A stretch of DNA of 35,958 bases from JAWLCQ01 sp041687095 (GCA_041687095.1 JAWLCQ010000035.1:1-35958), one strand, 5' to 3'; positions 1 to 8,011 are shown, counted from the first letter of the stretch. The notes: generated by a model from the letters alone, not told the origin. Made by a program: numbers and translations.

Positions 1-56
1 CCCTCATCCGCCAACGCACCGCCGCCGCCCTCCGCGAGTTCCTCCGCGGCACGTGA
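1..56 (+). CDS. 3' end of an unidentified gene
   Basis: The window opens inside a reading frame (codons from base 3) that reads LIRQRTAAALREFLRGT and stops at TGA 54-56. The third positions are strongly GC-rich, as in the real genes here. Only 17 residues are visible and I do not recognise the family. The Arg/Ala/Leu-rich C-terminus suggests an amphipathic helix. No clear terminator follows it before the prs leader promoter at 235. Confidence 0.4.
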   Translation, partial: LIRQRTAAALREFLRGT

Positions 57-89
57 CGGCAAGGCGCGATGGAAAATAGTAACCGTCCC

Positions 90-119
90 TATTTATACCC
101 AAAGTATTTATACCCAAAG
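90..119. repeat. 15-bp perfect tandem duplication
   Basis: TATTTATACCCAAAG is present twice back to back (90-104 and 105-119) in an unusually AT-rich patch. It is preceded by GTAACCGTCCC (79-89), a motif that recurs in inverted orientation at 1502-1517 and 1659-1667. The gap 57-234 holds no gene that I can support. Confidence 0.8.
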
Positions 120-234
120 GCTACCCACACGAAACAGCGGGGAGCCCTTTTTTTTCAGCGTGGGCAGGAACGAAGTCTCACGCGTTGCGCGGGCGACTGC
201 ACCCGGCCCATCTGTAGCCTCGGATCAAATGGCC

Positions 235-262
235 TTGACGCATACCGCACCTTCGCTAAGAT
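235..262 (+). promoter_or_regulatory. Sigma-70-type promoter of the prs leader
   Basis: TTGACG (235-240) and TAAGAT (257-262) are separated by 16 nt, matching the -35 and -10 consensus at 5/6 and 4/6. Transcription would start near 268-272, just before ATG 273, so the leader peptide would be translated from a leaderless or nearly leaderless RNA. No second promoter-like pair is visible between the terminator (412-438) and prs, so prs expression probably depends on this promoter and on read-through. Confidence 0.55.
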
Positions 263-272
263 GTCCATTGTC

Positions 273-386
273 ATGCGGACAGTCGTGACCATCCTGAATC
301 GCACCTCGACGCCCGGCGGCGCGACGCACCGGACCCATGGGCACCACCACGCCCATACGGGGAGGAGCGGGCTGCCGCCGCGTTGA
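273..386 (+). CDS. Putative histidine-rich leader peptide upstream of prs
   Basis: This is a 37-codon frame from ATG 273 to TGA 384-386 (an in-frame ATG also lies at 261 and a GTG at 285). Near its end it reads THRTHGHHHAHT, with His codons at 327, 336, 342, 345, 348 and 354: six His in ten residues, three of them consecutive. Such clusters are typical of leader peptides of amino-acid attenuators, in which a ribosome short of charged tRNA-His stalls. No Shine-Dalgarno precedes any candidate start, so leaderless initiation is inferred from the promoter position. The peptide would serve as a sensor rather than a product. A chance frame in GC-rich DNA is the alternative. The terminator and antiterminator immediately downstream argue against that. 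Confidence 0.5.
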   Translation: MRTVVTILNRTSTPGGATHRTHGHHHAHTGRSGLPPR

Positions 387-438
387 TCGAGGCCACTCCC
401 GAAGTTTCACAGCCCGCTCCTCCAAGCGGGCCTTTTTT
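361..438 (+). promoter_or_regulatory. Antiterminator/terminator switch (putative His attenuator) of prs
   Basis: Segment 361-373 (GGAGGAGCGGGCT) is perfectly complementary over 13 bases to 411-423. That pairing uses the 5' arm of the terminator hairpin 412-431, so the two folds are mutually exclusive. The first segment lies 5-34 nt after the His codons, inside the end of the leader frame. A ribosome that reaches the stop at 384 would cover part of it and favour termination. A ribosome stalled on the His codons would leave it free and favour read-through. The geometry matches classical his/trp attenuation. The mechanism is inferred from base pairing alone. Confidence 0.55.
412..438 (+). terminator. 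Intrinsic terminator in the prs leader
   Basis: GCCCGCT (412-418) pairs with AGCGGGC (425-431) around the six-base loop CCTCCA. It is followed by C and six T (433-438). It lies 73 nt before the prs start and about 355 nt after the previous gene, which fits a leader terminator better than an end-of-gene terminator. Confidence 0.75.
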
Positions 439-511
439 GCGCCTGCGGGCCCTGCAGGCACGCCTCGATCGCTCCCCCGAGACTCATGGGTCCGACACGA
501 GGAATGCGATC

Positions 512-1468
512 ATGATCGACGATGACCTGATGATCTTCGGCGGCAGCGCCAGTTCTATGCTGACGGCCGCCATTTGTGCTGAGCTGCAAACCCCGCCGCG
601 CCGATGCGAGACGCTGCGGTTTCCCGACGGCAACCTGTTCGTCCGCGTGCTGGAGAACGTCCGCGGGCGGGACGTGTACCTGGTGCAGTCCACCGCCGCA
701 CCGGTGAACGACAACTTCATGGAGCTTCTGTTCTGGATCGACGCCCTGAAGCGGGCGTCGGCAAGTTCTGTGACGGCAATTGTTCCGTACTTCAGCTACG
801 CCAAGGGGGACAAGAAGGACGAACCCCGCGTGTCCATCCGCGCCCGCGTGTGCGCCGACGCGATGGAGGCGGCGGGGGTGGACCGCGTGGTGACCGTGGA
901 CCTGCACGCCCCGCAGATCCAGGGCTTCTTCAAGGTGCCGGTGGACGACCTCTACGCCGTGTCCGCCCTTTGCGACGCGGCCCGGGAACTGGCCCAGTCC
1001 GGTCTCGTCGTGGTCTCCCCGGACGTGGGTTTCGCGAAGAAGGCCAGGCAGTACGCCAGGCGGCTCGGCGCCCCGCTCGCAATCGCGGACAAGCAGCGGA
1101 CCGACCACGGCGGGGGGATGGTGATCGGTGACATCATCGGCAGCGTCGAGGGCAGGACGGCGGTGATCGTGGACGACTTCGCCGTCAGCGGGGGTACGCT
1201 GGTAAAGGTGGCCCAGAAGCTCATCGAACGCGGGGCGACGAACGTGCTGGCGGCCATCACGCACGGGGTCTTCACACAGGAGTGCAAGGCCCGCGTGGAC
1301 GCGAGCCCAATCACACGCCTGCTGGTCACCGACACCGTGGAAGGACAGCCGGTGACGCTCTCGCCGAAGGTGCAGACGGTTTCCCTTGCCCCGCTGCTCG
1401 CGGAGGCGATCCGCCGGATCCACACGCGGCAGAGCATCAGCGTGCTGTTCGACGCGGCCAGTTCGTGA
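512..1468 (+). CDS. prs: Ribose-phosphate pyrophosphokinase (PRPP synthetase)
   Basis: Makes PRPP from ribose 5-phosphate and ATP in the cytoplasm, feeding histidine, tryptophan, purine, pyrimidine and NAD synthesis. It has 318 residues, normal for the family. Visible motifs are the N-terminal half FPDGNLFVRVLENVRG, the signature TVDLHAPQIQGFF near residues 128-140 with metal-binding His132, and the PRPP loop VDDFAVSGGT near 220-229. The catalytic flexible loop reads YAKGDKKDEPRVS where the E. coli type has YARQDRRVRSARVP, so this is a divergent subtype. Start ATG 512 is chosen because GAGGA (499-503) lies 8 nt upstream and the family N-terminus begins here; the longer frame from 383 would run through the leader terminator. 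An apparent histidine-type attenuator precedes it. Identity is sure; the regulation is inferred. Confidence 0.95.
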   Translation: MIDDDLMIFGGSASSMLTAAICAELQTPPRRCETLRFPDGNLFVRVLENVRGRDVYLVQSTAAPVNDNFMELLFWIDALKRASASSVTAIVPYFSYAKGDKKDEPRVSIRARVCADAMEAAGVDRVVTVDLHAPQIQGFFKVPVDDLYAVSALCDAARELAQSGLVVVSPDVGFAKKARQYARRLGAPLAIADKQRTDHGGGMVIGDIIGSVEGRTAVIVDDFAVSGGTLVKVAQKLIERGATNVLAAITHGVFTQECKARVDASPITRLLVTDTVEGQPVTLSPKVQTVSLAPLLAEAIRRIHTRQSISVLFDAASS

Positions 1469-1501
1469 CGGCTTGGGACAAATAGGATAAAGAGGGACGG
1501 A

Positions 1502-1667
1502 TAAATGGGGACGGTTATGCTCTGTTTCGACCCTCTGCTCGGAAGGCCCTCTGGGGGCAGCCGTATCCCCGCACATGCGATATTCCCTCGGAAACGAAGG
1601 GTCCGTTCCGGCCTCGTTGCTGCGGATCGGGCCGCCTCCCAAGGGTCGAGACAGAGCAGGACGGTTA
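1502..1667. repeat. Inverted repeat with GGACGGTTA ends
   Basis: Arms 1518-1534 and 1642-1658 are inverted copies (16 of 17), starting TGCTCTGT. The motif GGACGGTTA stands just outside the left arm and again just after the right arm, and the same motif inverted is at 79-89, so copies flank prs. The centre contains no recognisable gene. It looks like a small palindromic dispersed element. Confidence 0.6.
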
Positions 1668-1775
1668 CTATTCACGCTGTCCCCCGGAGATGTCCCAGGA
1701 GTGGGGCGCAGGAGGACGAAGAAGAGTAACCGCACCTCTGTAGTCGGCTCCCCTATCCCTGTCCCCCCCTATTCT

Positions 1776-1810
1776 CCCGCCCCTACCGGGGCAAGCCCGG
1801 TAGGGGCGGG
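1776..1810. repeat. Perfect 15-bp hairpin in the prs-DUF2254 gap
   Basis: CCCGCCCCTACCGGG (1776-1790) and its exact complement (1796-1810) enclose the loop GCAAG. There is no T-run. A second hairpin follows at 2070-2104 (15-bp arms with one G-T pair, loop AACAG). Neither overlaps a gene. They could be dispersed palindromes or factor-dependent terminators of prs. Confidence 0.6.
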
Positions 1811-2181
1811 AGGAAGGGGGGGAAGGAGGCGGGTCGCCTTGTAGCTGACCCGGTGGGGCGGGGACAGACAGCGGAAATCCGGGTCCCGAAGTGGTGCGTG
1901 GGCAAGGGCATACAGAATGTGTCCGCGATATTCCTTGGTGATCCCGGAATCCATGGTGGAATCGGTGTGGCACGAAGCGCGGCGGTCGCGGTGCGCGCGA
2001 AGGGAGCGGACAGGGACTGGGCGGCCGGGTCACCCCGTGGATGCAGTGGGGGGGGCTGTCGGATGGCAGCACCCTCAAGCGGCAAACAGTGCCGCTTGAA
2101 GGTGGTGAGCCGGGTGCCACGGCTGCGCTTCTCACAGCCGTGCGGGCCGCCGGTTCGCGCAGGGCGCGGGTTTTGCGGAAC

Positions 2182-2225
2182 GTGATTGCTGCGCTGCGCT
2201 CCGCAAGCCACGGCACCCGGCGCTG
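2182..2225 (+). repeat. Dispersed repeat F, partial copy
   Basis: This stretch reads like the core GCTGCGCTCCGCAAACCACG followed by GCACCC, seen also at 18915-18996, 20488-20561 (inverted), 33611-33662 and 35594-35720. The fuller copies form a hairpin (CGTGGTTGC pairing with GCAAACCACG) and end in GAACT, GGA and GCGTATG blocks. No coding content. Confidence 0.65.
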
Positions 2226-2267
2226 GCGCGGGCCGGAAGGCACCTAGCGATGGTGCGGGCCGAGAGG

Positions 2268-2508
2268 CTTGGCTTTGTTTTGGACGGCCGGGGCGAAGCC
2301 TCGGGAAGGCGGTGGCGGATGAAAGCAGAACAATCGGAAAGTCGCCCCAGGTTTGGCTTTGTTTTCGACGGACGGGTTGTGGCCCGGAGAGGCGGCGGCG
2401 GGTGAAATCCCAACACTCGGAAACTCAACCCACGTTTGGCTTCGTTTTTGACGGACGGTGGGTTGGCTTTGTTTTCGAGGGTGGGTCGGATGGGTTTGTT
2501 TTCGACGG
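2268..2508 (+). repeat. Five degenerate copies of a TTGGCTTTGTTTTCGACGG unit
   Basis: Copies start near 2268, 2351, 2434, 2463 and 2492, each containing GGCTTTGTTTT or a one-base variant (the last has GGGTTTGTTTT) followed by a GACGG-like end. They are irregularly spaced (about 83, 83, 29 and 29 bp). The stretch is open in several frames but shows no start site, no family similarity and only repetitive translation, so I treat it as non-coding. Confidence 0.6.
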
Positions 2509-2577
2509 TGGTGCCTGCTCGTCTTTCGGGCGCCCCCTCATCTGTCCCCCGACTTCGCTCGGGACATCTTCTCCCCC

Positions 2578-2681
2578 GGGGGAGAAGGGTGGGGGCTGCC
2601 CAGCGGGGAGAAGGGTGGGGGCTGCCCAGGGGAGAAGGGTTGGGGGCTGGCCGGGAGGGGAGAAGGGTTGGGGCTTCCGCG
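2578..2681 (+). repeat. About four tandem GGGGAGAAGGGTTGGGGGCT units
   Basis: A 23-29 bp unit containing GGAGAAGGGT followed by GGGGCT recurs four times just before the DUF2254 gene. The strand is almost pure purine and very G-rich, so it could form G-quadruplex or triplex DNA. The units lie directly upstream of the TACTAT (2685-2690) that could be the -10 of the next gene. Confidence 0.6.
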
Positions 2682-2712
2682 GCATACTATCATGGGATGG
2701 GGAGGTTCGCGG

Positions 2713-4014
2713 ATGAAGGCGTGGCTGGAGTCCATCTGGGAGTCGCTGCGGACGAGCTTCTGGTTCGTCCCGGCCATCATGGGGTTCGCGGCGATTGGGC
2801 TGGCGGTGGGGCTCATCCTGCTTGACGGGTGGGTCGGGATCACGCCACACGGGGGGTGGGCGTGGCTGCACATCGGGGAGCGTGAGGACCTGCGTGGGGT
2901 GCTGGCGGCCATCATGAGCGCGGTGATCACCGTGCTGGCCGTCGTGTTCTCCATCACCATCGCCACGCTCACAATGGCCGTGGGGCAACTGGGGCCGCGG
3001 CTGCTGCGGACGTTCATGGGCGACCGCGTCAACCAGATCGTCCTGGGCACGTTCGTCGCCACGTTCGTCTACTGCCTGGTGGTGCTTCACGCGGTGGGCA
3101 AGTTCGGAGAGGGCTACATCCTGCCGCACATCTCGACCTTCGCCGCCTTCGTGCTGGTGCTCATCAGCGTGGGCATGCTGGTGTTCTTCCTGCACCACGT
3201 CGCCATCGCCATCCAGGCCCCGCAGGTCGCCTACTCCGTCGCGCGGGAACTCAACGTCATTCTCGAAGACGTCTTCCCCGAGCAGCCCGACGGCGAGAAC
3301 CACCCCGCCGTCGACCCGCCGCCCGCGACGGTGGACATCATCTCCGTCAAGCACAGCGGATACCTGGAAACGGTGGACTTCGGGGGGCTCGTTGAGGTCG
3401 CCCAGCGGTGCGACGTGGTGATCTGGATGGAGGGGCGCCCGGGCATGTTCGCGATTCCCGAGCGTCCGCTCGTGCGGGCGGCCCCGGCGGGGCGGCTCGA
3501 CGACAAGGCGCGCAAGCAGATCCTCGCCTGCTTTCACTGGGGCCCCCGGCGCACGGCCGCCCAGGACGTCCTGTTCCCCCTGCAGGAACTCGTCGAGATC
3601 GCCGCCCGGGCGCTGTCGACGGGGATCAACGACCCCACGACGGCCGTCACGTGCGTACACCATTTGACGGCGGCCTTGTGCCGCATTGCCGGCCGCCCGG
3701 CCCCGGCGACGGTGCGGCGGGACGAGGAGGGGGCGGTGCGGCTGGTGACCCCGCCGTTGGTGTTCGCGGACGTGTGCGACGCGGCCTTCGACCCGATCCG
3801 CACCTACGGGCGCTCGCACCCGCTGGTGACCGCGGCGCTGCTGGATGGGCTGGCGGACATCGCCGCCTGCTGCACGGACGACGAGCCGCGGGCGGTCCTG
3901 CGCGAGCACGGGCGGCGGGTGTTGGGCAACGCGAGGGAGTGGCCCGACGCGTCCGACCGCGCACGGGCCGAGGAGCGGTTCGAGACGCTGCGCAGCGCGC
4001 TGGGCGACGTGTGA
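2713..4014 (+). CDS. DUF2254 family predicted membrane protein
   Basis: A 433-residue protein. The N-terminal half has about four hydrophobic segments (roughly residues 15-40, 70-100, 112-135 and 140-165). The C-terminal half is soluble and carries the family hallmark RALSTGINDPTTAV near residue 305. The function of DUF2254 proteins is not established. Start ATG 2713 is preceded by GGGGAGG (2699-2705) at 7 nt spacing; ATG 2692 is in frame but has no ribosome site. The gene ends 6 nt from the stop of the convergent ABC exporter, leaving no room for a terminator, so antisense overlap of the transcripts is likely. Confidence 0.88.
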   Translation: MKAWLESIWESLRTSFWFVPAIMGFAAIGLAVGLILLDGWVGITPHGGWAWLHIGEREDLRGVLAAIMSAVITVLAVVFSITIATLTMAVGQLGPRLLRTFMGDRVNQIVLGTFVATFVYCLVVLHAVGKFGEGYILPHISTFAAFVLVLISVGMLVFFLHHVAIAIQAPQVAYSVARELNVILEDVFPEQPDGENHPAVDPPPATVDIISVKHSGYLETVDFGGLVEVAQRCDVVIWMEGRPGMFAIPERPLVRAAPAGRLDDKARKQILACFHWGPRRTAAQDVLFPLQELVEIAARALSTGINDPTTAVTCVHHLTAALCRIAGRPAPATVRRDEEGAVRLVTPPLVFADVCDAAFDPIRTYGRSHPLVTAALLDGLADIAACCTDDEPRAVLREHGRRVLGNAREWPDASDRARAEERFETLRSALGDV

Positions 4015-4020
4015 GTGCAG

Positions 4021-5868
4021 CTATCCGACGGTGCCGACGGTTTCGCTCGCGTCGCTCGCGCCTCCCGAGAGGCTCTGGAGGTGGTGGAAGAGGCCCTCGC
4101 GGGCCATGAGTTGCTCGTAGGTGCCGTCCTCGACGACGCGGCCGTCGTCGATGACGAGGATGCGGTCGGCCTTTCGGATGGTGCTGAGGCGGTGGGCGAT
4201 GATGAAGGCGGTTCGGTTCTGGAAGAGGGCGTCGAGGGCCTTCTGGATGTAGGACTCGGTCTCGTTGTCCAGGGCGGAGGTGGCCTCGTCGAGGATGAGG
4301 AACCGCGGGTGCAGGAGCATGCAGCGGGCGATGGCGAGGCGTTGGCGCTGCCCGCCGGAGAGCTGCCCGCCGCCCTCGCCGCAGCGGTGCTTGAGCCCGT
4401 CGGGGAACGCGCGGACGAAGTCGGCGGCCTGGGCTTTTTCGAGGCAGTCCCACAGCTCCTCCTCGGTGGCGAGGGGGGCGGCGGCGTGGAGGTTGCCCTC
4501 GATGGTGTCGTCGAAGAGGAACGGGTCCTGCAGGACCACGCCGAACAGGGCGCGGTAGCCGCGCAGCGGCAGGTCGCGCACGTCGTGCCCGTCGAGCAGC
4601 AGCTCGCCTTCGGTGGGGTCGTAGAAGCGGACGAGCAGGCTGGTGAGCGTGGTCTTTCCGCCGCCGCTGCGGCCCACGAGGGCGATGCGCTGCCCGGGCG
4701 GGAAGGTGGCGGTGAGGTTTCGGATGACGGGCTTGTCGTCGTAGGCGAAGGAGACGTTGCGGAGTTCGAGTTCCCCGCGGAGGGGGCGGGGCATGGGGGC
4801 GGCGGGCTTGTCCTCGACGGTGGGCTGGGTTTCGAGGATGGTGAAGAGCTGGTCGAACCCGGCCCGCGCGGACATGAACTGCCCGTAGACGTTCAGCAGC
4901 GAGCCGACGAACCCGATGAGCTGGCCCTGATAGCCGGCGAAGGCGACGAGCACGCCGACCTTGAGGTCCCAGTGGAAGACGGCGTGGGTGCCCAGGACCA
5001 TGACGGCGGCGGTGATGGTGTAGCCCAGCCCCTCGGTGACGAAGTGGAGCTTCATGTTCATCATCTGGGCGTCGAGGGCCTTGAGCTGCATGGGCCAGAT
5101 GCGGGCCTCGAAGTCGTCCTGGACGCGGCCCTCGATGGCCATCGACTGGATGGTGCGCGTGCCGCGGAGCTTGTCGACGATGTACTGGGCGATGCGGTTG
5201 GCCTCCTGGACGAAGGCGAGGCTCTTGGCGTAGATGCGGGGGCTCATGACGCGGGCGACGACGACGTACCCGACGGCCCCGAGGACGATGACGCCGGTGA
5301 GCGGGGGGCTCCAGTAGAGGCAGACGCTGAGGGCGAAGACCAGCCCGGTGAGGTGGACGACCATCTGCGTGAAGACGATCTGGAGAAAGGCCCCGACGGT
5401 GTTGATGGAGTTGCCGAACACCCGGTCGTACAGGAAGCCCGAGGGGTGCTGGTTGTGGAACTTCAGGCACAGCCGCTGGAGGTGGCCGAACCCCTCGCAG
5501 CGAAGCTGGTAGAGCAGGAACTCCTTGCTCCAGAGGATGATCCGCTGGGCGATGAACCACAGGCCCATGCGGAGGAACTGCGAGGCGAGGAAGATCCCGG
5601 CGATGAGCAGGGCCAGGCCCATGTCGCGCTGGGGGATGGCCTCGTCGATGATGTACTTGGGGAGCATGGGCCCCAGGGCGACGGCGAACCCGACGAGCAG
5701 GACCAGCCCGCTGGCGAACAGCAGGCGGAGCAGGAGGGGCTCGGCGAGGGGCCAGACGCGCCGGGCGATCTCGCGCACGGTGAAGTGGCGGACCTCGAAC
5801 TGGTACTCCCCCTGTTTCTTCTCGTTCCTCTTGGGCGCGGAGCGGAAGGGGTTCTTGATGGCGAACAT
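4021..5868 (-). CDS. ABC exporter, fused permease and ATPase (MsbA/ABCB-like)
   Basis: A 615-residue half-transporter, full length for type IV exporters, expected to dimerise in the inner membrane. The N-terminal half (about residues 35-330) has six hydrophobic segments. The C-terminal ATPase shows Walker A GRSGGGKTT near 394, the Q-loop VVLQDPFLF, signature LSGGQRQRLAIAR near 500, Walker B FLILDEATSALD near 522 and the H-loop IIAHRLST near 559. The substrate is unknown: lipid, drug and peptide exporters share this layout. In mRNA sense the start ATG is preceded by AGGAG at about 9 nt. It is transcribed away from the repeat-rich gap before rpoN, and no partner gene is nearby. Confidence 0.92.
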   Translation of the reverse strand: MFAIKNPFRSAPKRNEKKQGEYQFEVRHFTVREIARRVWPLAEPLLLRLLFASGLVLLVGFAVALGPMLPKYIIDEAIPQRDMGLALLIAGIFLASQFLRMGLWFIAQRIILWSKEFLLYQLRCEGFGHLQRLCLKFHNQHPSGFLYDRVFGNSINTVGAFLQIVFTQMVVHLTGLVFALSVCLYWSPPLTGVIVLGAVGYVVVARVMSPRIYAKSLAFVQEANRIAQYIVDKLRGTRTIQSMAIEGRVQDDFEARIWPMQLKALDAQMMNMKLHFVTEGLGYTITAAVMVLGTHAVFHWDLKVGVLVAFAGYQGQLIGFVGSLLNVYGQFMSARAGFDQLFTILETQPTVEDKPAAPMPRPLRGELELRNVSFAYDDKPVIRNLTATFPPGQRIALVGRSGGGKTTLTSLLVRFYDPTEGELLLDGHDVRDLPLRGYRALFGVVLQDPFLFDDTIEGNLHAAAPLATEEELWDCLEKAQAADFVRAFPDGLKHRCGEGGGQLSGGQRQRLAIARCMLLHPRFLILDEATSALDNETESYIQKALDALFQNRTAFIIAHRLSTIRKADRILVIDDGRVVEDGTYEQLMAREGLFHHLQSLSGGASDASETVGTVG

Positions 5869-6052
5869 CGGTCAGGCCTCTCCTGGTTCTCCCGTCGGTG
5901 CGGCGGAACACGGGAACGGAGCATCATCGTCGGCAGAAGCGAAAAGTCAAGCGGCGATTGGCGCGTGGCGTTTGCGGGGCGTGGCCCAAAACCAGTGGGA
6001 CCCGGTGCGGGGCAGGATCGGCCGCCCGCCCCAGCGCCCTCGCCTCTGCAAA

Positions 6053-6282
6053 TCCGAAATCCGAAGCACGAAATCCGAAACAAATTCAAAACCGAAAATC
6101 CGAAATCCCAAACCGTCCACGGGACGGCGCCCGGGAACCGGTTACCGAAACTCAGAACGCTGCGCACCGCGCGTGCCTTGGAGTACCGGGGAGCCCTGCG
6201 CACCGGGGGGGCGTTTGGGATTTCGGATTTCGTGCTTCGGGTTTGTTTCGAGTTTCGGATTTCGTGCTTCGGATTTCGGATT
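6053..6282. repeat. Long inverted repeat built of AAATCCGAA units
   Basis: The left part (6053-6112) is made of AAATCCGAA and AGCACGAAATCCGAAAC blocks. The right part (6212-6282) is its inverted counterpart, so about 60-70 nt could pair around a 100-nt centre. Single arms of the same family lie at 20856-20889 and 30838-30897. The whole gap 5869-6520 otherwise holds only a small hairpin (8-bp stem, 6358-6379) and the rpoN promoter. Confidence 0.75.
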
Positions 6283-6483
6283 TGGGGAGCATCCAGCGGG
6301 TGCGAGGACTCACCGGGGTCCTCTCGAAAATCGGCCACGCCCCGTTTTCAGGATGGGCCTCCGCGGCCCATCGCGGAGGGGGCGCCCGCCTGGGACGGAG
6401 CGGTTTGGCCGACAGAGGGGCTCCTCAAGTGCCGATAAGCACGGCAGATCGGGCGTTTCCCGGGGGGATCCCGGGGGACCGCA

Positions 6484-6511
6484 TTGTTTGATGCCCTCCA
6501 GCGGGTACAAT
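6484..6511 (+). promoter_or_regulatory. Promoter of rpoN, leaderless type
   Basis: TTGTTT (6484-6489), 16 nt, then TACAAT (6506-6511, 5/6 of the -10 consensus) within GGTACAAT. The rpoN ATG is only 9 nt beyond the -10 and has no Shine-Dalgarno, so the mRNA probably starts at or next to the ATG. Confidence 0.55.
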
Positions 6512-6520
6512 GGGTTGGTC

Positions 6521-8002
6521 ATGAGGCTCGACGCAACGCAACAACTCCGCATGCAGCAGCAGATGAAGCTGTCGCCCCGGATCATCCAGGCGATGGAAAT
6601 TCTGCAATTGCCGATGCTTGCGCTCCAGGAGCGGATCGAGGCGGAGCTGCAGTCCAACCCGGTCCTGGAACTGCAGGACCCGGGGGTGGACGCGGAGGCC
6701 CCCCTGGAGCGGGAGGACGTCCCGGAGGACCGTGGCGAGCAGGCCATGGTCATCCGCGAGGACGGCGGGCAGAGCGACGACTTCGAACGCCTCGCCGAAT
6801 TCACCAACGAGTTCGGCAGCGAGACCGTCGCCGAGGCCCCCTCGCACGCCCGCTCGGGCGTGGACGAGGACGGGCGGGACCGCAAGCTCGACGCCATGGC
6901 CAACGCCCCCGCCCCCGCCGAGTCGCTCGACGAGTACCTGCTCCGCCAGTGGGCCCTGGTCGAGGTCCCCGACGACCTCCGCGCCCCCGGGGAGTTGATC
7001 CTCCAGAACCTCGACAGCGACGGATACCTCCGGACCCCGCTGGACGAACTCGGCGCGACGGCCGATCCGCCCATTCCCCCCGACCGCATGTTCGAGGCCC
7101 TGCGGTGGGTCTGGACGCTGGAACCGACGGGCGTGGGCGCGCGGAACCTCGCGGAGTGCCTGCTGCTGCAGTTGAACCTGGAGGCGGCCGCGGGCAAGGA
7201 CGTGACGCTCGAGTCGGACCTGGTGCGGAACCACCTGCACGACATCGAACTCAATCGCCTCCCGCAGATCGCCCGCCGGACGGGCCGCTCGCTGGAGGCC
7301 ATCAAGGCCGCCATCGAGAACATCTCGCACCTCAACCCGCGCCCGGGGTCGTTGATCGGGCAGCGGGCGGCCCCGGTCATCCTCCCCGACGCCATCGTCG
7401 AACTCGATGACGAGGGCAACCTGCAGATCGCGATGTCCGACGAGAGCGCCCCGCGCCTCTACATCTCCCGCCAGTACCGCCGCATGGCCGACGACCGCGA
7501 CGTGGACAAGGTCGCGCGGCGGTTCCTGCAGCAGAACATCCGCTCGGCCGAGTGGCTCATCGGGGCCATCGAGCAACGCCGCGAGACCGTCCGCCGCGTC
7601 ATCGGGGAGGTCTTCACCGTCCAGCGGGAGTTCCTCGAGCAGGGGCCCGAGGCCCTGCGCCCGCTGCCGATGGCCGACATCGCCAACAAGGTCGGCGTCC
7701 ACGTCGCCACCGTCTCCCGCGCCGTCGCGGGCAAGTACGTGCAGACCCCCCAGGGCATCCATCCGCTGCGGATGTTCTTCTCCGGGGGGACCACCACGAG
7801 CGAGGGCGAGGACGTCTCCTGGGACGCCGTCAAGGCCAAGCTCAAGGAGGTCGTCGACAACGAGGACAAGGCCAAGCCCCTCAACGACGACCAGATCGCC
7901 CAGGAAATGACCCGCCAGGGCATCACCATCGCCCGGCGAACCGTGGCGAAGTACCGCGACCTGCTGGACATCCCCCCGGCGAGACAACGCAAGCAATACT
8001 GA
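6521..8002 (+). CDS. rpoN: RNA polymerase sigma-54 factor
   Basis: Directs RNA polymerase to -24/-12 promoters that need an AAA+ activator. The 493 residues show the three classical parts. Region I is Gln-rich (starting MRLDATQQLRMQQQMKLSPR), then comes an acidic linker of about residues 50-135, then the core-binding and DNA-binding domains. The RpoN box ARRTVAKYR is at about residues 471-479, close to the C-terminus. Start ATG 6521 fits the family N-terminus exactly; the frame is open upstream but through repeats. It heads a compact unit: the PHP gene begins 9 nt after its stop. No sigma-54 activator gene is visible in this window. Confidence 0.96.
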   Translation: MRLDATQQLRMQQQMKLSPRIIQAMEILQLPMLALQERIEAELQSNPVLELQDPGVDAEAPLEREDVPEDRGEQAMVIREDGGQSDDFERLAEFTNEFGSETVAEAPSHARSGVDEDGRDRKLDAMANAPAPAESLDEYLLRQWALVEVPDDLRAPGELILQNLDSDGYLRTPLDELGATADPPIPPDRMFEALRWVWTLEPTGVGARNLAECLLLQLNLEAAAGKDVTLESDLVRNHLHDIELNRLPQIARRTGRSLEAIKAAIENISHLNPRPGSLIGQRAAPVILPDAIVELDDEGNLQIAMSDESAPRLYISRQYRRMADDRDVDKVARRFLQQNIRSAEWLIGAIEQRRETVRRVIGEVFTVQREFLEQGPEALRPLPMADIANKVGVHVATVSRAVAGKYVQTPQGIHPLRMFFSGGTTTSEGEDVSWDAVKAKLKEVVDNEDKAKPLNDDQIAQEMTRQGITIARRTVAKYRDLLDIPPARQRKQY

Positions 8003-8011
8003 GGACCCGCC

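Noticed and set aside
383..511. N-terminal extension of prs from ATG 383
   Set aside because: It would run through the leader terminator and lacks similarity to the family; ATG 512 has a good Shine-Dalgarno and the conserved N-terminus.
2186..2716. Possible 176-codon protein with FVFDG repeats ahead of DUF2254
   Set aside because: The repeats are DNA-level units with irregular spacing, and no start site or family is seen.
3647..5911. Long open frame on the minus strand (about 750 codons) over the ABC exporter, and a plus-strand frame 4015-6438 of about 800 codons
   Set aside because: Both are frames opposite or shifted to a clear ABC exporter; their Arg/Pro- or Gly/Glu-rich translations show no family motif and come from high GC at third positions.
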